Source: Bidens hawaiensis (Eukaryota > Streptophyta > Magnoliopsida > Asterales > Asteraceae). From it: 64,000 nt of DNA. The position numbers and the translations under genes are program-made. How positions within the stretch are numbered: the stretch's first letter is position 1; every line of letters begins with the position of its first letter. The DNA is taken from the NCBI GenBank assembly GCA_021521415.1, contig JAIQDT010002036.1:62001-126000 (forward strand). The letters run 5' to 3'. Positions 33,492 through 42,991 of this stretch are shown in pieces. The notes beneath the pieces are model-generated. The model was not told the origin of the DNA. It saw only the letters and a list, made by a program, of their open reading frames with translations, and did no database searches.

Positions 33492-35410
33492 TGATGTGGT
33501 GCTTGTGGTGTTGTTAAAATGGTTGGAATGAGGACTTTAGCTTTTGCACAATATCGTGTTTTAAATTTATAAAAGTAATTTTTACTAAGACTAAACACAC
33601 ACAAAATAGGCAAGTGTACATATCGTATATGTAGAATATATTGGTAAGAACCAAGTATCGATCCGTGGACAGAAATGTTTCTAATAATGAATCTTCGCTT
33701 TAATTTAATCAGAGAGTTTAATTATTTTGGGATTGATTTTCAATTTTTTTTTAAAATGGAAATAATTATATATATAATATATAGGTGATAATAAGAGAAA
33801 TTCTAAATGCGTAATTCAGTTATATGAAGGTTACCATCTAAGATCAAGAATCCGCTTAATTCTTCCTTGATGATTATTAAGTAAACATGTGATAAACTTG
33901 CATTAATAATATATGATAGAATAGTCCATCATTTTTAAGTGAACATATTCTATGACATAAAAGAAAGTAGCTTGAGTATTTTCAAGTCCATCCTTGCTTA
34001 ATCTCATACTACCACGAGAATGCCAATTTAAGTAGACAAATAGTTTGGTAAAGTACAACGATTAGGATTGACTTCGATTTCTCAAATACCAATCCTAACA
34101 ACTTCGGGTAATTGTAGTTAACTCACACAACCTCCCCTTGGTTGATTTAATTAGGTTATAATTACATATTCCATTAACATATGATTTCTTTAACTAACAT
34201 GATAACCTAAGCAATTGTGTTAACAATGTTATTTTATAATTATCAAAACTAGAGAAATAGATCATAACATATATCTCATTATTTCTAAGTACAATATAAG
34301 TATCTATGTTTTATCTTGAATAAGTAATCAAGGTATTCTTTTTACCATTTCTAGTCTCCAAGAATATGAGTGAACATGAATGATTTTAGTCATCAAACTT
34401 GATGTATTGAGTTAAAGTGAAAAAACATTTCTTCATCAAAGGATAATTGCAAAATAACCATGCACTATACCAAACAAAATCACATGTTTAACATAATCAT
34501 AAAGTAAAACAAAGCTTCTTCATAGATTTTAGATGGTAAATGGAGTTTAGCTCATAATGAGCATGGTGATGAACATTAAAAGAGATGAATATTACAAACA
34601 CATGATCAAACTAGAACAATCTAACCCAATGTTGGATGAGTCTTCGATGATGATGATGATGACAGATGATGATGATGATGATGATGATAACATCCAAGCC
34701 TTTAAACTATCCACAAGAACTTCAACATGAGTGTAATGTGGGTGTGTTTATAAGAGAAACCCATATATAGATTTTCTTCAATCACACCAATTGAGTGCAA
34801 CATCCTCCACTATTTATAGGTTGTTTGGGCATTTAGGTACGATCCCGTGCTCCATGAGGCACGCCACCGTGTCCACGTGTCCAGTCGCATTAAATGCTCT
34901 GTCAGATCGTACATGGTGACTCAGCACTATGGCGTGTTTCCTGAGGCACAACCCCGTGTTTTTGGGTGTCTGTTATATCATCTTTTGTCTTTTCTAGTTT
35001 GACGACCACGTCCCCGTGTCCTCTGAAGCAAGGCCCCATGTCCAGTTGTCCAGTATTTTGTCTTTTCTTGCAGATTTTTGTCTTTTCAAAAAGGTGAGCA
35101 TGGCCCCATGTTCTCTAAACCACAACCTCATGTTCTTTGAAGCACAGCCCCATGTTTCCTTAAGCACAACCCCATGTTCTTCGAAGCACAGCCCCATGTT
35201 TTCTGAAGCATGGGGGGTGTGTTTTGTTGTTTTCTCTGGTTTTCTTTGTTTTTTCTTCAGCTTTTCGCTTGTTTCTTCGTTTAAGGCTTGGTTTTATCTG
35301 AAAATACATTTTAATATGATAAGTAGCCATTTGAGCTATATTATTCGATAGAAGTTGCAGTATTTAGAGATTATTTGATGCTAAAAAGATGTATACTTTT
35401 ATATACATCA
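33492..35410 (-). repeat. Athila 3' LTR (left), 1919 bp
   Basis: It begins TGATGTGGTGC and ends ATATACATCA in + orientation; the - strand end abuts the PPT (complement of ATCCCCACA at about 35413-35421). It carries a GAT microsatellite (about 34645-34690) and, near 35020-35215, about five tandem copies of a unit around AAGCACAGCCCCATGTT, where the right LTR has about one. Confidence 0.92.
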
Positions 35411-35482
35411 AACATCCCCACACATGAACCTTGCTTATCCTCAAGCAAGCTAATTATAAATATTCTCAAAAAATAGCAAGTC

Positions 35483-35487
35483 AGGAC
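35483..35487. other. Target-site duplication AGGAC, left copy (copia-type element)
   Basis: AGGAC also follows the right LTR at 50142-50146, proving that the 14.7-kb stretch between them arrived as one integration plus later nesting. Confidence 0.93.
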
Positions 35488-35919
35488 TGTAGGTTCCCTG
35501 TACGGATCGCACGAGATATCTCGATCAACTCAGGTGCGGAATCCCTGCGTAGATCGTTACGAGTATAGAACACGAATCACACGAACACACGAAACGAACA
35601 CACATTATATAATAACTCAAACACGTGATACGATATCACTATTACAGACACACGTTACAGCTCTCGTAACAACTCGAACAAACTAACATAAACAACTAAC
35701 TTCACGATTTACCTAACCAAGCCGTAAGCTAGGTATATAAATACACGACAACTTCGCCTGGCATGTTCAGGCGAAGTTGTCCATAACTTCGCTTGACTAA
35801 CAAGTTCGCCTGTTAAGCGAACTTGTCAGTAACTTCGCTTAAACATACAAAACATAATTAAACATTACAGACTCGATTACAGACACTAGACTATGAACTA
35901 CTGACATTATGCACCAACA
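35488..35919 (-). repeat. 3' LTR (left) of the accessory-ORF element, 432 bp
   Basis: In + orientation it runs TGTAGGTTCCC to GCACCAACA; on the - strand it starts TGTTGGTGC. Near 35748-35782 it holds a 12-bp-stem hairpin CAACTTCGCCTG / CAGGCGAAGTTG, and further copies of AACTTCGC follow. Confidence 0.93.
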
Positions 35920-35990
35920 GACTCCCCCTTGGCAGTAGCTTCATATCTTGATCTTTAAGCACTTGTCTTGTAATCTTCAATCTTGTATCT

Positions 35991-36641
35991 TCACGCATGC
36001 ACTCCTTCTCTAACACAAACTGACACAACTCTTTGATACTTCCTCGCTTCGTCCTTCCAAGCAGGAATATAAAAGATTTTCTTCTCATTGAGCACCTGCA
36101 GATCAGCTTGCGATAAGTTTACCAAATGCATCGGATCGTAAACTCTTAGGAGCTCTTGTTCATCCTCGTCTTCCATCACTGCCTCTGCTGTCTCACAATC
36201 CACATACCACCACTTTAGGTCTTTAAGCACATCCTTGGGCATAAGCTTCATCGGTACTTCTTTCAAACACCGGATCGGTTTATACTTCATGACCATCCAA
36301 GCTTTTCCATCAGCTCTCAAACCTCTATCCTTGTCTTCAACAAGTTTTCCCTTCTGCGGTTTCAACAGCTCAAACTTCTTCACTTTTATACTCTCTCTCC
36401 ATACAATTTTCTCAATGACTCTAGCCATATTATCGTCATTTCGATTGATTAACCCCAATCTGGCTAAGTCTTTCACTTCACATTCCGGCAGTGTATTCAA
36501 CGACATTAACATTCTTTTAAAATACTGAACGCCGTCATACCGTTTAATCACAAAGAGCTTCAACTGCTCATCATAGATCCAGCAAATAATCCCTTTCTTC
36601 GCTTCAGCATAGCCTTTAATATTGTAACTCTTCTTAAACAT
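35991..36641 (-). CDS. Second accessory ORF of the copia-type element
   Basis: A 216-residue product starting MFKKSYNIKG. It contains ICWIYDEQLKLFVIKRYDG, a VKDLARLGLINRNDDN segment, IEKIVWRES and LLRVYDPMHLVNLS. In related Asteraceae elements a similar segment follows the H-N-M/coiled-coil protein and may be its C-terminal continuation. Here only 75 bp and a stop separate it from the ORF upstream, so the two may once have been a single frame. Function unknown; no membrane segment or catalytic motif is evident. Confidence 0.6.
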   Translation of the reverse strand: MFKKSYNIKGYAEAKKGIICWIYDEQLKLFVIKRYDGVQYFKRMLMSLNTLPECEVKDLARLGLINRNDDNMARVIEKIVWRESIKVKKFELLKPQKGKLVEDKDRGLRADGKAWMVMKYKPIRCLKEVPMKLMPKDVLKDLKWWYVDCETAEAVMEDEDEQELLRVYDPMHLVNLSQADLQVLNEKKIFYIPAWKDEARKYQRVVSVCVREGVHA

Positions 36642-36716
36642 TGTAGGGACCGCTGGTTTCTTCGTTTTGACGAACCACTGAGCATAGCCTTCCTTCCACC
36701 TAGGCTGCTCTTCCCA

Positions 36717-38936
36717 TTAAGTCTCATCGATTACTGTCTCATTACCCATATCTGCTTTCTCCACACCTGGAATGTCATGCTCCACATTCTCTTCAACTAT
36801 TTCACCTTCTTCAACATCTTCTTCAATCACAATCTGAGCTCCAATCTTCTCAATCTCCTCAATTGGCAGCACATCATCATCAAACAACACATCATCACTA
36901 AACATATCATCATCTAATTCTTTCAAAGCATCAATTACATCATCTCCCATTCCTTCATCATCAACCATCACCACCTCATCACCACCAGAACTGCCAGCCG
37001 CACCTGCAGACTCCCCCTGAGCTGTGGAAGTCCCAAGAGCTTGAGTAGTTCTTGGCAACTCACCACCTGCACCTTTCGATGCATTGGGATCATCGTCTCT
37101 GTCATTCCTCTTCTTTGTCCTTAACTCGTCGCCTTTACAGCTTGTCTCCCCCTGAGATGCCAAGAACTCCTTCATAGCATCTATAATTCTCCCATGTTCA
37201 ACCAGGAGGGACGACTGTAGTTGATTTTCTGCTACAAGGCGTTGAATAGCCTGGGTCTGGACTAGATTCACCCTTGACTGTTCTGCCACGACCCGCTCAA
37301 GTGCAGCTATTCTCTCCGAGTCTGAGAGGGTTGCATCGAAATCAAACCTCATGTGAGATGTGTCTTGAGAATACTGAGGTGGGATTTCACATGTAACCGG
37401 GACATCTGAAGTAGTTGTGGACGTAACCGCAGGTGGTATCGTGACCGACAACCCTGCAGTTGCAACGACTGTGGACTCTACAAATTGTGCAACCACCTCT
37501 GAAGGAGTAAGCGTTGGAGGTGGTAAAGACACAATCTCCGGAGTCGTCCTCTGGAAAGTAGTAAATGGAATGCCGAAAGCTGATGATGTAGCCACCACGG
37601 GAACATCCGCGGCGCTTAAACTTAAGACCTGTAGTGATGTAGGAACAATCGACATACCTGACAGTGCGGGCGGAGCGAAACGTACAACTCTTGAAGTCTC
37701 TCCAGCTCCCATACCTGCACCTGTCCTTTCCCGTCTTGAACGTCTAATCAACTTGTGAATATCCTCTTCTTCTTCTGACTCACTATCATCAGCTGTCCTC
37801 TTTCTCTTTCCAAACGTCCTCTCTTGAGTCACCAACATCCTTCTCGCCTCATCCATAACATCATCAAGATCTGAGTCAGCCACCGTCGTAGCTGCTCTAG
37901 TAATACGCACAGTCGAGACACGTTCAACTGGGATCTGAACGTTCTCCTCTGGATCCACCCGATCCATATCGAAGAATCCTTGACCTCCGAATTCTGCATC
38001 AAGGTCCACTTCCTCCTCCGGTGACACAACAGGAGCAACAGGTATAGCATGAGATGCTCCTGCCTGTTGTGGTGCCGGGTCTCTGAACTCATCCCCACGA
38101 GCTGGCACATACCCCGGGTTTATTAAGTACCCAAAGAGTGGAGTATGCCTTGGACGCAGTTCAGGCTTGCTCCTCACACTGGATGTTCGGCATTGAGCGA
38201 AGATACGTTTGCTCACACTCTCCACGTATCGTATTGGACGTCGTTGAGGCAACATGGGAGCAACATGATTCAAGATCATCTGAATGAATCTTGGATACAT
38301 GATGAACCTCTCACGGGCCATCGCTCTTCTCTGTCTATCGATCTCGTAAAAGACCATCTGACTAAAGCTATAACGTTTGTTATAAGTCAGAGCAGTCATT
38401 GCTGACTGCATGGTCGCACCCATACCATCAGTGCTCGCCTTCCTCCCAGACATGCAGACAATCATTACGTGCATGAGGAAGCGCCACTGATCAAGTAGGA
38501 AACCCTTCCTCCGTTGTGTATCGCCCAATGGACCAGAATAGCCCATTCGTAGAAATGCTCCATCGCGGAACGGAGCAACAAACTCTGTAGGGTCATCCCT
38601 AGTCTCCTCTCCAAAACGTAAAGCCACCCGAATTTGTTCAGACGAGAACTGAACTTCTTGATTGTTGACGGTTGCTCGCATAACCGGGGGCTCAACGCGG
38701 CAATCGTATTCCACTGTCTGCCAGAAATCCTCAATATTGGGTAAGGAAATCGGCAGAGTCGTAGTGATTGCGTGGAATATCCTCGAGCGAAGGAGGAATG
38801 TGATTATCTCGCGGTAATCCTCCACACCACTCGCTTCCGGGTCTAAGGTGATAAACATATTGTGACCCGGGAAGAATTGCCTTTGATTATCTCCGTCATC
38901 TCCTCCAGCACCTCCAGCACCTGCTACTGCAGCCAT
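36717..38936 (-). CDS. Accessory ORF of the copia-type element (SIRE-like 3' ORF)
   Basis: An intact 739-residue ORF beginning MAAVAGAGGAGG. Residues about 20-240 form the same domain as the broken ORF at 18433: GHNMFITL, FW, a DQWRFLMHVMIVCMS segment, YSFSQMVFYEI and MYPRFIQMILNH. Then come an acidic and basic linker (KRKRTADDSESEEEE), a Pro/Ser/Thr-rich region, a coiled coil (about 545-605, LERVVAEQSRVN... LVEHGRIIDAMKEF) and a very acidic C-terminus. It has no RT, protease or envelope signature, no signal peptide and no membrane span. Its role is unknown; coiled coil plus acidic tail would suit a structural or nucleic-acid-associated protein, which is inference. The ATG is fixed by a leader-intron acceptor (TTGCAG) two bases upstream. 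Confidence 0.8.
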   Translation of the reverse strand: MAAVAGAGGAGGDDGDNQRQFFPGHNMFITLDPEASGVEDYREIITFLLRSRIFHAITTTLPISLPNIEDFWQTVEYDCRVEPPVMRATVNNQEVQFSSEQIRVALRFGEETRDDPTEFVAPFRDGAFLRMGYSGPLGDTQRRKGFLLDQWRFLMHVMIVCMSGRKASTDGMGATMQSAMTALTYNKRYSFSQMVFYEIDRQRRAMARERFIMYPRFIQMILNHVAPMLPQRRPIRYVESVSKRIFAQCRTSSVRSKPELRPRHTPLFGYLINPGYVPARGDEFRDPAPQQAGASHAIPVAPVVSPEEEVDLDAEFGGQGFFDMDRVDPEENVQIPVERVSTVRITRAATTVADSDLDDVMDEARRMLVTQERTFGKRKRTADDSESEEEEDIHKLIRRSRRERTGAGMGAGETSRVVRFAPPALSGMSIVPTSLQVLSLSAADVPVVATSSAFGIPFTTFQRTTPEIVSLPPPTLTPSEVVAQFVESTVVATAGLSVTIPPAVTSTTTSDVPVTCEIPPQYSQDTSHMRFDFDATLSDSERIAALERVVAEQSRVNLVQTQAIQRLVAENQLQSSLLVEHGRIIDAMKEFLASQGETSCKGDELRTKKRNDRDDDPNASKGAGGELPRTTQALGTSTAQGESAGAAGSSGGDEVVMVDDEGMGDDVIDALKELDDDMFSDDVLFDDDVLPIEEIEKIGAQIVIEEDVEEGEIVEENVEHDIPGVEKADMGNETVIDET

Positions 38937-40499
38937 ATCTGCAACAAACGAATCAAGTTAGATAAACGTTAAAGCATAACACAACTTCGCTTGTTACCAT
39001 GAGCGAAGTTGTGATAAAATCTGTATAGGCGAAGTTAAAGTTGGGGCGAAGTTGGGAACAACTTCGCTTCATCTTTAAGTTCGTCTGATAACTAATAAGT
39101 TAAAAGGTCCAGGCGAAGTTAATGTTAACTTCGCCTCACCACAACATCGCCTCAGGCGAAGTTAAGCCTCAGGCGAAGTTACGGATAACTTCGCCCAAAC
39201 CTTAAGTTCGCCTGAATCTGAATCGGCGACAGTAAGGTCGATTAAAATCCGGAAAATCTGATGTTTTGGTTAGATTGACGATTGAGGACTCTAAAACACA
39301 AGATTTTAAGGATATGTAGACGATCAGAATGATTATGAACACGTAAAAACAAGTTATGAAAATCGGTAATAAAGGTCGATCGACCGAGGTCACGAAACAG
39401 GTCGAAACGACCTCAGATTAACATCAATGAACATCGATTATCATATTTAAGAACCCAAACACACCTTGAATACTGATTGAAATCGAAGAAAGATAACAAA
39501 GAAGATCGAAAGATAAGATCGATAAGTTCGCTGAATAAACGGAGAGTATAAGTTCGCTGATATTGAAAATATAGAACGAATGACCTTAAGAATTCTTTAT
39601 ATAGGGGCGGAGTTACATAGGCGAAGTTACGGTTAACTTCGTCTAGGCGAAGTTATTCACAAGTTCGCCTGTTTAACAACCTCGCCTATATTTACAAAAT
39701 CAAACCTTATAATTTGAACATTTTTCAATTAACTTTTAAAAACTTCCCTTTAAGAATTAAATGATACGATCAAGTCCAAGTAACCATATACAAAATCATA
39801 AAACTACCTAAGTACAAAAAACTTTTAAAAATTAAAGTATAAGGGATCAAATTTCAGTCTCGATAGGGACTACTACGTTTTAGAAAAGATCCGAACAGGA
39901 ATCATACTAATTACGTGACTGTCACATAGATCCGTGTTTAGCTGTATTATGACATAAAGAGACAGGTTGTAAGCAGGTAAATAACTTAAGATGGTTTTCA
40001 TCGTTTCTGTGATACGAGTTAGGTTCAATTATGCCTCAAAATTTAAGTGGGCAACAACTCAGAGATTATGATGCCTCCTATCTATTCTCAAAGCGTATTT
40101 GGCTTTCCCCAAGTCACCCCGAATTGACCTCGACCCATAGTGTCTGATTAAGTTTGTAAGTACTCTTCATCTGGTTCCCGTTCTCTTTCTTACTCCATGA
40201 TTGAGAAGTCTTGACATTTTCAGCTATAGAATGTTTCAATAACTCCTAATTAAATTTTTTTTTTTTTTTTTTTAACTTCGCCGAGAAGTCAACTTCGCCT
40301 AAAGTCAACTTCGCCTGTTCATAACTTCGCCAGACCTTATATCTTCGCTGAAACCCTACGAACAGTGACGGCAACTTCGCCTGATGAACAATAACTTCGC
40401 CTGCGGCGCTGTTCGGCCAGAAACGCACAGAAACGTGCCAGAAACACCCAAACGCAGATCTCGAACCATAGCATAAGAGCCTAAGGCTCTGATACCAAT
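38937..40499 (-). promoter_or_regulatory. Leader of the accessory-ORF element: TATA box, intron, CpG motif
   Basis: A - strand TATA box (CCTATATAAAG, 39596-39606) lies about 660 bp before the ATG. A predicted intron runs from CAAG|GTGTGT (plus position 39464) to TTGCAG (38939). The motif AACTTCGCCT or its complement AGGCGAAGTT occurs more than twenty times here and in the LTR, on both strands, but not in the ORFs. A T run (about 40254-40274) and the PBS (40487-40499) are at the right end. No other gene is seen. Confidence 0.6.
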
Positions 40500-40703
40500 T
40501 GTAGGTTCCCTGTACGGATCGCACGAGATATCTCGATCAACTCAGGTGCGGAATCCCTGCGTAGATCGTTACGAGTATAGAACACGAATCACACGAACAC
40601 ACGAAACGAACACACGTTATATAATAACTCAAACACGTGATACGATATCACTATTACAGACACACGTTACAGCTCTCGTAACAACTCGAACAAACTAACA
40701 TAA
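40500..40703 (-). repeat. 5' LTR of the accessory-ORF element, inner part
   Basis: It matches 35488-35691 except for one base. It is cut at CATAA by the Tekay-2 insertion; the remainder resumes at 49909. Confidence 0.93.
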
Positions 40704-41016
40704 TGTCACACCCGACCCTGAGCGGCGGAAACAGCCGGGCGCGCGCGAGTGGGGATTGATACTTAAGCACGGGCCATTGCAAAACATTCAAAGATTTTTA
40801 TTGCGCATGAGAAGTTTAATACAAATACATTACATTGTTTAAGTATTACATAAAAACATCCAAGTACAAAAACTGAAGATTTTCTCGCCATATCCCCTTG
40901 CGCGGCGGGTAACCGTGCGCATCGAGGGGATAAAACCAAAATCTTCCAAAAAGCTTGTTTTAGATGTTCAGCGTGTGGTGCTCTAAGTGCGACTCCATGC
41001 GCTACCTAGTTATCTC

Positions 41017-41774
41017 CTGAAAGACACGTAAAAACATTTGAATCAGTATAAACTGAGTGAGTTCACAAGTTTTAGTAACTTGATAAATCGTATTGCATCA
41101 TAATCTTGATACAAATCATTCTGAAACATAATTCTGGTAGCATCATTAAAACACATGCTTGGTAAAACATAGTTCTATCAACATATTCTGATAAAATCGT
41201 TCCGCGGGTTACGCGCGAACATTTCTGGGAACTGTGCTCGTCTGTGTAAGTGGCGCTGCCACTACGAGCTAAAATAACGTAATACCGTCCCGCGGGTTAC
41301 GCGCGGACACTTCTGGAAAACTGTGCTCGTCTGTGTAAGTGGCGCTGCCACTACGAGCGAATATATGCTGTAATACCGTCCCGCGGTTTACGCGCGGACG
41401 TTGTGCCGGAAAACAAGGCGCTCGTCTGCGTAAGAGGAGCGACCTCTACGAACGGGCTCAAACCCATAGTACTGCCCCGTGCTAGGCACTCGTCTGTGTA
41501 AGAGGTGCGACCCCTACGAGTGGGCGGATCAAACCAGCAGTCCCTACCCTTAGAGTTCCAATGGTAAAGTGATCACTTACTCGAATCTGGTGCACTATCA
41601 TCGAAAAACCATGGATAACTGTTCGCATTGCTCATCATGAAGCATAACTTAAACACGTAATCGTTTGCTTAGCTTGTAAGTATACCATGATAAAACATTA
41701 TTTAAGTACGTGTCCCTCGCCCCGAAAACAGTTTAAAATAGTGAAAACAGTGAAAATGGGGCTGTGAGACTCAC
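41017..41774 (-). other. Predicted leader intron 2 of Tekay-2
   Basis: Read on the - strand: CACAG|GTGAGT ... GTCTTTCAG|GA, the same donor hexamer and acceptor type as Tekay-1 intron 2. The middle exon is 67 nt, against 63 nt in Tekay-1. The hairpin array lies inside. The right LTR has the same intron at 47968-48725. Confidence 0.5.
41237..41520. repeat. Four 32-bp hairpins with compensatory changes (Tekay-2 LTR)
   Basis: Copies at 41237-41268, 41326-41357, 41421-41452 and 41489-41520, spaced 68-95 bp. Each is CTCGT, CTGYGTAA, an inner stem, T, ACGAG. Inner stems are GTGGC/GCCAC in copies 1-2, GAGG/CCTC in copy 3 and GAGG/CCCC in copy 4. The outermost pair also changes from G-C in copy 1 to A-T in copy 4. 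CCGCGGGTTACGCGCGGA elements lie between them. The set repeats in the right LTR at +6951. Confidence 0.85.
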
Positions 41775-41841
41775 CTGTGGTTCTTGTCAAGGGATTAATC
41801 GAGATTCGGGTTTTCTTGGTGTTGGCCTCGGAATCGAAGGT

Positions 41842-41929
41842 CTAGAATACGATTAAATAACAAATATATATATTAAGATCAAGATATAAGGGTTGGAAAG
41901 TAGATCTCAAGGTTATAATCTCGGCTTAC
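41842..41929 (-). other. Predicted leader intron 1 of Tekay-2
   Basis: Read on the - strand: TACTAG|GTAAGC ... GTATTCTAG|AC. The acceptor TATTCTAG|AC matches that of Tekay-1 intron 1, which was precisely lost from one Tekay-1 LTR. It is only 88 bp because it lacks the tandem array found in Tekay-1. The right-LTR equivalent is 48793-48880. Confidence 0.5.
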
Positions 41930-42690
41930 CTAGTAACAGGATCGGAGCTGGAAACAATGGATGCTTGGGAAAAGATTAGTGCAAGTTTGTAGTTCTTTGA
42001 AGTGTGTTTTGGGTGATAATTTAGGCTACAAATTTATAGGCAAACTCAAGGGAACATAATCCCTTGCTTTAGGGAATTGTAATCTTTTGAAATGATGATA
42101 AGGTATGGAAATTATTATTATTTATTAAAAAAGAGTAGAAAAGTAGATTAAAGATTCTGATTTGATATGGACAGGACATGCAGGGCTGTGGTTGGTGAGA
42201 GTGGGTGGCTGGCAGTTGACTTTTACAGTCTGCTTTTTCAGTGCTTTAGACAGTGTACAGTAAAAAGTAGAAGTTTTCTGAAACACGCTACCGCCCTCTT
42301 TTGGGCGGGGACAATTTCCTTAAATCTGATCATTTTGACTAAGTGTTCTGCGCGTATAACTTGGTGCGCATAGCTTCCTGCGTGTAGGACATTTCTTTGC
42401 TGTGGGTAGGTGCGTAACCTTCTCGCAGTTAAGGACATTTGAGTTTCATTTGTAGATTCTCCAGGTGGTTTTGGTATTTCAACATAGTGATCAGTCATGT
42501 TGAAGTCAATTCCATCCTTGAGCTTCAGACAAACTAGCTCTCAAAGTTCCCGCCATGCGGGTAGGTTAGTTCCCTTCCGCACGCGCATAACCGATGTAGG
42601 ATGCACCCGCCTTAGCATCATGCGGGATGGTCAACCCATAGACAACATAACGTTTAAGTTACATGAAAACATAAGGCCAATACGTTCACG

Positions 42691-42890
42691 CATGGCGCAT
42701 ATAACATATGCTCACGCTGGTTCTTAACATGGTGCGCTCGCGCAGGGCGCACATAACACATGTACGCGCTGACTAACATGGCGCGCTCGCGCAGGGCAAA
42801 CATAAATGCCTGCGCTGATTCTTAACATAGCGCGCTCGCGCAGGGCGCACATAACAAATGCACGCGCTGACTAACATGGCGCGCATAATA
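42691..42890. repeat. Tandem GC-rich repeat in Tekay-2 U3
   Basis: About four units of roughly 50 bp, each around GCGCGCTCGCGCAGGGC followed by ACATAA and ACGCGCTGACTAA. It lies upstream of the TATA box, near the 5' end of U3, where enhancer-like repeats are common. The copy in the right LTR is at 49642-49841. Confidence 0.8.
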
Positions 42891-42991
42891 TTTACAATCA
42901 CCTAATTATTAGGTTGATTACTTAGTTTAAGGGGTTGGGAATTTACCGGGTGTCACATTCTCCCCTCGTTAAACGAATTTCGTCCCGAAAT

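Larger units (their letters stand above)
40704..42957 (-). repeat. Tekay-2 3' LTR (left), 2254 bp
   Basis: On the - strand it starts TGTGACACCCGG and ends GGTGTGACA. U3 (42957 to about 42040) includes a tandem array at 42691-42890. The TATA box (CCTATAAATT) is at 42031-42040. Downstream are two predicted leader introns, 41842-41929 and 41017-41774, and four hairpins at 41237-41520. Confidence 0.95.

Noticed and set aside
36717..38936. Envelope glycoprotein for the 739-residue accessory ORF
   Set aside because: Its position after pol in relatives is env-like, but no signal peptide, membrane span or cysteine pattern is seen; I kept the neutral name accessory ORF.
42167..42727. Several 60-90 codon frames in the Tekay-2 LTR, duplicated at 49118-49678
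   Set aside because: They are antisense or overlapping chance frames in U3, with no recognisable motif; conservation is explained by LTR identity.
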